Shown here piece by piece: positions 63,001-64,000 of a stretch of 64,000 nt of DNA. A model generated the notes under the pieces. That model saw nothing but the letters and a program-made list of their open reading frames with translations. It did no database searches and had not been told where the DNA came from. A program made the translations under genes and the position numbers. Position 1 is the first letter of the stretch. The number at the start of each line of letters is the position of its first letter. The stretch is from Holothuria scabra (Eukaryota; Echinodermata; Holothuroidea; Aspidochirotida; Holothuriidae), in assembly GCA_037179385.1 (NCBI GenBank), contig CM074189.1, positions 19,451,020 to 19,515,019 on the forward strand, written 5' to 3'.

Positions 63001-63922
63001 AAGCCAATGAGCCACAAGTGACAAAAAGGCTGTGGCCAGCTTGACTTGAACCAGTTAGTTGGAAACTGGGTGGTAAAACTCCATCTAACCTAACCCATAT
63101 TCTTTCAAAGCAAAGTGTTTGAAGAATATGAAGCAGTTGTTGGGGCTTGTCGATGAGATTGCATGATTTCATAACAATTTTTACTTACCATGCTCGTTCA
63201 TTTAAATGCAATATTTCCCTTTAACTTTGTGCAATGTCCATAATCCCTCTCAACTGCTGTAAACATGGTAGGAAGTGTGGAATTTGCAGACATGCTTCAT
63301 CTTTCAGACCCTCACACATTCCTCCGTCCCTCATAGCATAGCAGGCTGTATTCATTATTGGATACTGCAAGTCATCATGACTCCATACATATACTTAACT
63401 TTCAATGACACTGCATGTATACACAAGAACTATTTCACAAGATGACTCAAACATATCATAGGGGCTGTGGGCAAGCAGTTAAGTCTCCAAACTAATTAGG
63501 TACCAGGTCAACACACGGGTAAAATATGATTAGTCTTTAATTGATCACAAATTTTTGGGATTGAAACCTTTAGTGATTTTATCACATGATCACTGCTGTA
63601 CTAAGCCCTGTTTCTCCCCGTAGTGGTATCTTTGTTTAGTTAGTTACACAGGTGGAGTTTTACGTCCCAGTTTTCTTCCATGCCAGACCTCTTGACTGTT
63701 AGCTGGATGCTCTAATCACTAGTTAGTAGAGACACATCCAGGGAAATATCCAGGCAAGGAAGTGCCAAGTGTGTGTTTTAATCTATGTTATGTGTTTTTG
63801 CTTCTTCTTGCAGGCTTGGTGAGGTTACCCTGAGGGATTTTAAGAACATTTTTGATAAAGAAGGGGAGTACAGGTATCACTTTAAAGCTCTAGATCCTGA
63901 ATTTGGAACTGTTAAAGAAGAG
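30001..63922 (+). CDS. DIXDC1: Dixin (DIX domain-containing protein 1), 3' end outside window
   Basis: Dixin is a cytoplasmic scaffold that polymerises through its DIX domain with Dishevelled and Axin and acts positively in Wnt/beta-catenin signalling; long isoforms bind actin. Seventeen exons join in one frame to 698 codons: 30001-30075, 31886-32015, 33553-33678, 35543-35813, 39219-39293, 45978-46120, 49154-49296, 50130-50222, 52376-52480, 54268-54372, 55369-55515, 57676-57786, 58357-58446, 59674-59829, 61361-61463, 62141-62252, 63814-63922. Residues about 26-130 form a CH domain ([27 protein letters not shown]). Residues 131-290 are a Ser/Pro-rich linker, residues about 300-590 are mostly coiled coil, and the DIX domain starts near residue 643 (KVLYFTE). 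The domain order and the CH segment match vertebrate DIXDC1 long forms. The DIX domain is cut by the window edge at a GT donor after VKEE. Introns are 0.6-6.7 kb. The N-terminal 25 residues do not resemble the vertebrate start and may be one of several alternative first exons. Confidence 0.93.
30163..31381. mobile_element. hAT-like nonautonomous element in Dixin intron 1
   Basis: A perfect 14-bp terminal inverted repeat TAGGGTTGTCGCAC (left 30163-30176, right end at 31381). A 7-bp perfect direct repeat ATATAAG flanks it at 30156-30162 and 31382-31388; an 8-bp reading has one mismatch. At 1.2 kb with no transposase it is a nonautonomous element. Termini and duplication length fit hAT. It occupies two thirds of intron 1. 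Confidence 0.8.
31638..31795 (+). mobile_element. tRNA-derived SINE (family A), partial
   Basis: 3' body of family A: GGAACCTTCGGCAATTGTGC, TGGTGCTCAGCATAAG, ATGGAGTA, then GCTGTG...CTTAACTTTAACCA..TGGTTAGAAACTG. The tRNA-like head is missing or diverged. Confidence 0.7.
31886..32015 (+). CDS. DIXDC1: Dixin coding exon 2 (CH domain, first half)
   Basis: Acceptor TTTTTATAG precedes it. It encodes [19 protein letters not shown]...[19 protein letters not shown], the first helices of the CH domain (DGV.L..L.EI signature). The donor is taken as TTT|GTATGT, which gives Ser where vertebrates have Ala before GE. Confidence 0.92.
32016..33552. other. Dixin intron 2
   Basis: 1.5 kb, AT-rich. A short inverted-type GTGGGTGG.../...CCACCCACCAC segment lies near 32598-32670. 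No recognisable element or exon. The 126- and 134-codon ORFs overlapping its right part on the two strands are chance ORFs or exon 3 readthrough. Confidence 0.5.
33553..33678 (+). CDS. DIXDC1: Dixin coding exon 3 (CH domain, middle)
   Basis: Encodes [12 protein letters not shown], then [20 protein letters not shown] and AK, between acceptor TTCTCTTAG and donor AAAG|GTAAGA. The NVE..L.F...K.I..H pattern is conserved in CH domains. The reading frame stays open 35 codons past the donor, but that extension is not conserved-looking. Confidence 0.93.
33838..33875. repeat. T-rich/TA tract in intron 3
   Basis: Long T run interrupted by TATATATAG, about 160 bases after exon 3; length is likely to vary between alleles. 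Confidence 0.7.
33979..34226 (-). mobile_element. tRNA-derived SINE (family A), near full length
   Basis: In reverse complement it starts with a tRNA-like promoter head. The A box resembles TGGTCCAATGG followed by TAGAGCATCC, and the B box resembles GGCCTGGATTCACTTCC. The family body (ACCTACTGCCGTTGTGC, CATAAGCAATGGAGTA, AACAAGCCAGTGAGCCACAA, GGCTGTGGCAGGC, GGTTCAA..AATTGG) follows. This is one of the best copies for defining the family. Confidence 0.8.
35015..35192 (+). mobile_element. tRNA-derived SINE (family A)
   Basis: Head GCATGGTCAAGTGGTTAGAA (A-box-like) and B-box-like AGGTCATTCTGAGTTC. The shortened body includes GGAGCCCACTGC, CATAAGCAGTGAGGCACAAC, an A run, and CAGCCCAACTTAAACCAGTTGG. 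Confidence 0.75.
35543..35813 (+). CDS. DIXDC1: Dixin coding exon 4 (end of CH domain, linker)
   Basis: Begins [20 protein letters not shown] (the last CH helix), then a Ser/Thr/Pro/Ala-rich linker including [20 protein letters not shown], ending at donor CATAG|GTAGGT. The linker is low-complexity and is likely flexible. Confidence 0.93.
36754..36890 (-). mobile_element. tRNA-derived SINE (family A), 3' body only
   Basis: Reverse-complement body (TCCGCATAAGCAATGGAGTA, AAACAAGCCAGTGAGCCACA, GGCTGTGGCCTGC, CCAATTAGTTGGAAACTGGG, ATCTAAACTAACTC). The tRNA head is absent. Confidence 0.75.
37172..37428 (+). mobile_element. tRNA-derived SINE (family A)
   Basis: B-box-like GAGGTCTGAAGTTTGACTCC (37229 onward), then the body with ACCTACTGGCAGTGTGCTTG, GTGCTCAGCATAAG, GGCTGTGGCCAGTCTGGC, TTGGCTAGAAACTGAG. 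The A-box end is diverged. Confidence 0.75.
39219..39293 (+). CDS. DIXDC1: Dixin coding exon 5 (linker, likely cassette exon)
   Basis: 75 nt with acceptor CTTCTTCTGCTGCAG and donor AGAG|GTATCC. It encodes about 25 residues rich in Ser, Pro, Arg and Tyr ([15 protein letters not shown]...RYRQR). Both borders share the same phase, so skipping it keeps the frame. Confidence 0.8.
40629..40841. mobile_element. Short TIR element, family shared with 61735
   Basis: A 213-bp stretch whose ends are inverted: CAGGCCTTGAATTGTGAG on the left and CTCAAGGCCTG on the right. The interior matches a second region at 61735-61960 (CCTTGAATT..GAG, TTGCCTCAA, CAAGACCTG). No clear target duplication; probably a MITE of unknown superfamily. 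Confidence 0.6.
43532..43775 (-). mobile_element. Degenerate fragment of the TTAA MITE family
   Basis: Shares with the reverse complement of 4325-4631 the blocks ATGCAGA, ATTACACAGCAT.AACTGT.CTGAG.GTGTTTTG, CTTGTATACTC, GAGGATGA and GTGGGAGGGGCTTA. Ends are lost. It shows the family is dispersed in the genome and predates the tandem triplication. Confidence 0.65.
44098..44411. repeat. Minisatellite-like array, about 16-17 bp unit
   Basis: At least a dozen degenerate tandem units of the type ACATAGGGGTGTTGGA / ACATAGGGGTGTCAGA, with variants containing GGTTTCTGAA. Related words (CAACACCCC, in the opposite sense) lie just upstream at 43960-44015. Confidence 0.75.
45140..45395 (+). mobile_element. 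tRNA-derived SINE (family A) with internal 5' duplication
   Basis: The 5' part contains two adjacent copies of a roughly 33-bp segment (ATGTGTGGTTGGAGTGGTCC continuing to TACTTGCAGCTAGA) at about 45152-45220. The B-box-like GAGTTTGAGCCCTGGCTGGG and full body follow (ACCTACTTCTATTTTG, AAGCCAGTGAGCCACA, GGCTGTGGCTGGC). Confidence 0.75.
45978..46120 (+). CDS. DIXDC1: Dixin coding exon 6 (Ser-rich linker)
   Basis: Acceptor TGTATTCCAG, donor CAGG|GTAAGT. Encodes [20 protein letters not shown]...[17 protein letters not shown], a Ser-rich, probably phosphorylatable linker. The frame stays open 58 codons beyond the donor (see findings). Confidence 0.85.
46121..49153. other. Dixin intron 6
   Basis: 3.0 kb with an open continuation of the exon 6 frame (to 46294), a fold-back element (about 47345-47592), a short C run at 46681-46688 and an AATAAA at about 46930. 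No other element recognised. Confidence 0.5.
47345..47592. mobile_element. Fold-back (palindromic) element in intron 6
   Basis: Left-arm blocks GGAGCCCCAAAGATATGATA with CCAAACTCC, and TCAGAGGGGGTGAAGTG, recur inverted on the right as CACTTCCGCCCCTCCGA and TTTGGTATC...AATATCTTTGGGGAGCCC. The element can fold into an imperfect hairpin of roughly 250 nt. No coding capacity; superfamily unknown. Confidence 0.6.
49154..49296 (+). CDS. DIXDC1: Dixin coding exon 7 (coiled-coil start)
   Basis: Acceptor TTCTCTACAG, donor TTG|GTAAGA. Encodes [20 protein letters not shown] then [13 protein letters not shown]. The W.E.L.DEQEA segment marks entry into the coiled-coil region. Confidence 0.9.
49297..50129. 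other. Dixin intron 7
   Basis: 0.8 kb, AT-rich. No element or extra exon recognised. Confidence 0.4.
50130..50222 (+). CDS. DIXDC1: Dixin coding exon 8 (acidic segment)
   Basis: 93 nt, phase 0 at both ends. Encodes [20 protein letters not shown] and [11 protein letters not shown], an acidic insert between the first heptads and the main coiled coil. Confidence 0.88.
50258..50440 (+). mobile_element. SINE-like retroposon (family B), partial
   Basis: Shares with 51355, 54839 and 62287 the order GTTGTAGAATA, TATTT.CTGCCTGT.GTAA, AAGGGAAA, GTTGACACTATTAAACA.GTTCATGTTGGTGTGTTA. The similarity order and lack of coding point to a SINE. I recognise the CTGCCTGTCGTAAGAGGCGACTAA-like core as a repeat widespread in marine invertebrates but cannot name the family with certainty. 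Confidence 0.6.
50943..51001. repeat. Poly(C)-rich tracts in intron 8
   Basis: Two C runs (about 50950-50964 and 50991-51000) separated by mixed sequence. The Pro-rich ORFs called across them on both strands are artefacts of the tracts. Confidence 0.7.
51355..51557 (+). mobile_element. SINE-like retroposon (family B)
   Basis: GGGCTGGGGGTTGTAGAATA, TTCCCACAGTATTTCCTGCC, TGTTGTAGGAGGTGACTAAA, TTGACTTACACTATATAACA, then a short tandem AACT repeat as tail ((AACT)n at about 51540-51558). The simple-repeat 3' end is typical of SINEs. Confidence 0.7.
51962..52203 (+). mobile_element. tRNA-derived SINE (family A), near full length
   Basis: Head AAGTGGTTAGAGCATCCAAC (A box) and GGTCTGTAGTTTCACTCC (B box, 52002 onward), then the body: GTGTGCCTGATGCTCAG, AGCAATGGAGTATGGGAAAC, AAGCCATTGAGCTGCCAC, GGCCATAGCCAGCCCAAC, CCAACTGGTTAGAAACTGAG, AAAACCTCATCTAATTAACG. 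This is the best plus-strand copy. Confidence 0.8.
52376..52480 (+). CDS. DIXDC1: Dixin coding exon 9 (coiled coil)
   Basis: 105 nt, phase 0 at both ends. Encodes [20 protein letters not shown] followed by [15 protein letters not shown], with Leu heptads. Acceptor TTCTCTCAG, donor AAG|GTAATT. Confidence 0.9.
52539..52575. mobile_element. Lone hAT-like terminus in intron 9
   Basis: CATTGGCGTATCCAAAGGGG followed by GGGGGGCAGCGGGCC resembles the CAGTGGCGTAGCTACGGGGG...GGGGGC ends of the elements in the tandem array. No partner end was found. Confidence 0.4.
53346..53766. mobile_element. hAT-like MITE rich in ACCGGTA motifs (intron 9)
   Basis: A 421-bp element with ends TTAAGTTGGGCAGTATACCG (left) and, reading inward, TAGGGTTGGGCGGTACCGTG (right). 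Flanking 8-mers ataggcac (53338-53345) and ttaggcac (53767-53774) match at 7 of 8. The interior carries repeated TACCGGTAC palindromes near both ends. No coding capacity. Confidence 0.8.
54268..54372 (+). CDS. DIXDC1: Dixin coding exon 10 (coiled coil)
   Basis: 105 nt, phase 0, the same length as exon 9. Encodes [20 protein letters not shown] and [15 protein letters not shown]. Acceptor TAATTTCAG, donor TGT|GTGAGT. Confidence 0.9.
54839..55035 (+). mobile_element. SINE-like retroposon (family B)
   Basis: GTGGGCTGGGGTTGTAGAAT, ATGCCCACGGTATTTCCTGC, CTGTCTTAAGAGGCAACTAA, TTGACTGACACTATATAACA, CGTTCATGTTGGTGTGTTAA. This is the clearest copy of family B. Chance ORFs on both strands overlap it. 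Confidence 0.7.
55369..55515 (+). CDS. DIXDC1: Dixin coding exon 11 (coiled coil)
   Basis: 147 nt, phase 0. Encodes [20 protein letters not shown] then a Gln-rich heptad stretch ending LQELNSFK. Acceptor TTTCATCACAG, donor AAG|GTTTGT. The open frame extends upstream into intron 10, but the MYHILPDK-like start there is intronic. Confidence 0.9.
56136..56420. mobile_element. Possible degenerate hAT-derived repeat (intron 11)
   Basis: Begins CAGGGTTCCCACA, a common hAT-type terminus, and contains tandem-like CCTGGAAATCCTGGCAAGTC and GGTCCTTGAAAGACATGGAA words. No right terminus or target duplication located. Confidence 0.3.
56480..57632 (-). mobile_element. tRNA-derived SINE (family A) split by a TTAA element
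   Basis: SINE sequence runs GCAGTTTCTAACCAATTGGT up to the TTAA at 56502-56505, and resumes at 57422 as TTAAGTCAAGCTGGCTGCAA, CCAGTTGTGACTCATTGGCT, TTGCTTATGTTGAGCACC, ending with a tRNA-like head (TACCACTTGACCATGCAGTC in plus sense, to 57632). Removing the insert restores continuous SINE sequence. Confidence 0.8.
56506..57421. mobile_element. TTAA-target transposon inserted in a SINE (intron 11)
   Basis: Flanked by TTAA on both sides (56502-56505 and 57422-57425). Terminal inverted repeats AGCAGCTTATGCGGTT on the left and, read inward, AGCAGCTTATGCTGTT on the right match at 15 of 16. It is 916 bp with no recognisable transposase (the 63-codon ORF at 56789 is not convincing). TTAA specificity suggests Kolobok or piggyBac; the ends lack the CCC start usual for piggyBac. 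Confidence 0.85.
57676..57786 (+). CDS. DIXDC1: Dixin coding exon 12 (coiled coil)
   Basis: 111 nt, phase 0. Encodes [20 protein letters not shown] and [17 protein letters not shown]. Acceptor CCTCCTCACAG, donor GAG|GTAAGC. Confidence 0.88.
57997..58031. repeat. Poly(C)-poly(A) tract in intron 12
   Basis: C-rich run directly followed by about 15 A. The Pro/Lys-rich ORF over it is an artefact. Confidence 0.8.
58357..58446 (+). CDS. DIXDC1: Dixin coding exon 13 (coiled coil)
   Basis: 90 nt, phase 0. Encodes [20 protein letters not shown] then [10 protein letters not shown]. Acceptor CGCTTCCCAG, donor AAG|GTAAGT. Confidence 0.88.
58822..59232 (+). mobile_element. tRNA-derived SINE (family A) split by a 195-bp insertion
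   Basis: Head TTGTTAGAGCATCAGACTTG and B-box-like GGTCTGGAGTTCGGTTTGAT lead to ATACCAAAGAC, where an insertion begins. The SINE resumes at about 59084 with GGAAACGTACTGCCATTGTG, CCTGATGCTCAGCATAAC, GGCTGTGGCCCATCTGAC, CCAGTTGACTAAAAACTGAG. Confidence 0.75.
58881..59075. mobile_element. Small insertion within SINE (intron 13)
   Basis: Flanking 8-mers ccaaagac (58873-58880) and gcaaagac (59076-59083) match at 7 of 8. The termini AGGGTGCTCC...AAACACT show weak inverted similarity if the flanking C and G are included (CAGGGTG / CAGTGTT). Possibly a very short hAT-like element; the superfamily is uncertain. Confidence 0.5.
59674..59829 (+). CDS. DIXDC1: Dixin coding exon 14 (pre-DIX conserved helix)
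   Basis: 156 nt, phase 0. Encodes [20 protein letters not shown], then a [18 protein letters not shown] stretch and a Pro-rich end (APPRPHPQS). The RN..RTLR.... ...LEQ.ISSL pattern is a conserved part of Dixin before the DIX domain. Confidence 0.9.
59830..60943. other. Dixin intron 14, left part
   Basis: No recognised element. Short G-rich and C-rich tracts near 60224-60232, 60294-60318 and 60689-60700. ORFs of 74-77 codons at 60140-60599 show no family resemblance. Confidence 0.4.
60944..61330 (+). mobile_element. tRNA-derived SINE (family A) split by a 220-bp insertion
   Basis: Body segments GCAGACTTTGAAGATGAAAC, TGCTGAGCATTAGCAATGGA, GTTAGCCACAACT, GGCTGTGGTCAG (to 61050) resume after the insert as GGTCAGCCTGACTTAACCCA, GATGAGAAACTGAGGGATAA, AACCTCATCTAACCAAC (61271 to about 61330). 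Confidence 0.75.
61051..61270. mobile_element. Insertion with GGACAATTACCCC-type repeats
   Basis: A 6-bp direct repeat GGTCAG (61045-61050 and 61271-61276) flanks it, and the surrounding SINE proves the insertion. The interior consists of divergent words such as GGACAATTACCC, GGACAATTTCCCC and GACAAATACCC in both orientations, so it is partly self-complementary. The superfamily is not identifiable by eye. Confidence 0.65.
61361..61463 (+). CDS. DIXDC1: Dixin coding exon 15 (linker before DIX)
   Basis: 103 nt after acceptor TTTTGATTCAG, donor CTCT|GTAAGT. Encodes [20 protein letters not shown] and [14 protein letters not shown], a Ser-rich linker. Confidence 0.85.
61735..61960. mobile_element. 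Dispersed repeat related to 40629-40841
   Basis: Same family as 40629-40841: CAAGCCTTGAATTTTGAG at the left, ACTTGCCTCAAATTACTGTG, AAGAATAGGAATTATTCAAA, and AAACTCAAGACCTG at the right. Termini are degenerate. Confidence 0.6.
62141..62252 (+). CDS. DIXDC1: Dixin coding exon 16 (DIX domain start)
   Basis: Encodes [17 protein letters not shown], then [20 protein letters not shown]. The latter is the first beta strands of the DIX domain (K..YF......P....IP). Acceptor CCCATTACAG, donor AAGAG|GTAGGT. Confidence 0.93.
62287..62600 (+). mobile_element. SINE-like retroposon (family B) split by a hairpin insertion
   Basis: GGGCTGGAGGTTGTAGAATG, TTCCCATGGTATTTTCTGCC, TGTTATAAGAGCTGGCCTAA to about 62410, then after the insert CACTTTGTAACACTTTCATG, TTGGTGTTGGTTTGTCGTTA. 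Same order as the other three family B copies. Confidence 0.65.
62445..62518. mobile_element. Hairpin MITE-like insert in family B copy
   Basis: Perfect 14-bp inverted arms AGAGTCATTTATCT (62445-62458) and AGATAAATGACTCT (62505-62518) around a 46-nt centre with CAGTTATTGTCC/GGGCACAGG-type words. Exact insertion borders lie somewhat outside the arms. Confidence 0.6.
62893..63103 (+). mobile_element. tRNA-derived SINE (family A)
   Basis: B-box side GGTCAGTAGTTTTAGGCCTG, then the body TGCCCTTGTACTTGGTGCTC, AAACAATGGAGTAAGGAAAA, CAAGCCAATGAGCCACAA, GGCTGTGGCCAGCTTGAC, CCAGTTAGTTGGAAACTGGG, CCATCTAACCTAACCC. The minus-strand ORF across it is a shadow. Confidence 0.8.
63637..63735 (-). mobile_element. 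tRNA-derived SINE (family A), internally deleted
   Basis: Plus-strand GGTGGAGTTTTACGTCCCAG (3' end of the SINE in reverse) is joined almost directly to CCAGACCTCTTGACTGTTAG and GGATGCTCTAATCACTAG (5' head in reverse). The central body is missing. Confidence 0.6.
63814..63922 (+). CDS. DIXDC1: Dixin coding exon 17 (DIX domain, middle)
   Basis: Encodes [20 protein letters not shown], then [16 protein letters not shown]. The sequence matches the DIX pattern (G..TL.DFK......G.YR..FK..D...G.V.EE). It ends at donor GAG|GTGAGT in phase 0. The closing strands of the DIX domain must be in an exon to the right of this window. Confidence 0.94.
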
Positions 63923-64000
63923 GTGAGTGACATTCAAGTAGGCATCATGTTTGTCCTTCTAGCCTGTCAGTATTCTCCAAATTTTACATGTAGCAATTTT

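Overview
This is animal nuclear DNA: AT-rich, intron-dense, with GT-AG introns, poly(T) and poly(C) tracts, microsatellites and many dispersed transposon remnants. It is not bacterial, phage or plasmid sequence. The one confident gene is Dixin (DIXDC1/Ccd1 family), a Wnt/Dishevelled-related scaffold. Dixin plus the style of the retroposons suggests a marine deuterostome invertebrate, with an echinoderm as my best guess. The organism call is inference and moderate to low in confidence.

Layout. Bases 1-2400 are a left flank with no recognised gene, holding one truncated MITE and a 31-T tract. Bases 2401-26254 are three head-to-tail copies of a 7.92-7.97 kb unit that look almost identical by eye, differing mainly in homopolymer and microsatellite length. 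Each copy carries a TTAA-flanked MITE, a decayed non-LTR retrotransposon (LINE) reverse transcriptase, and a roughly 2.1 kb hAT-like element inserted into that LINE. The LINE 3' end continues beyond the third copy only (26255 to about 26640), so the right duplication breakpoint lies inside the LINE. Bases 26641-29795 are intergenic or 5' of the gene, with a frameshifted Penelope-like GIY-YIG endonuclease remnant on the minus strand (about 27546-28130) and a CpG-richer stretch that may hold the promoter.

Dixin runs on the plus strand from about 29796 off the right edge. I could chain 17 coding exons (30001-63922, 698 codons) with consistent phases and GT-AG junctions. The order is a short N-terminus, a calponin-homology (CH) domain, a Ser/Pro-rich linker, a coiled-coil region built from phase-0 exons, and the first part of a C-terminal DIX domain. 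The last DIX exon or exons lie outside the window.

The Dixin introns hold a young-looking, layered repeat landscape: about a dozen copies of one tRNA-derived SINE, at least four copies of a second SINE-like family, hAT-like and TTAA-type elements with terminal inverted repeats and target-site duplications, fold-back elements and a minisatellite-like array. Three of the SINE copies are themselves interrupted by another insertion, which exposes the empty site. No RNA gene, CRISPR array, operon or new defence or metabolic system was found. The most notable structures are the tandem triplication and the nested insertions.
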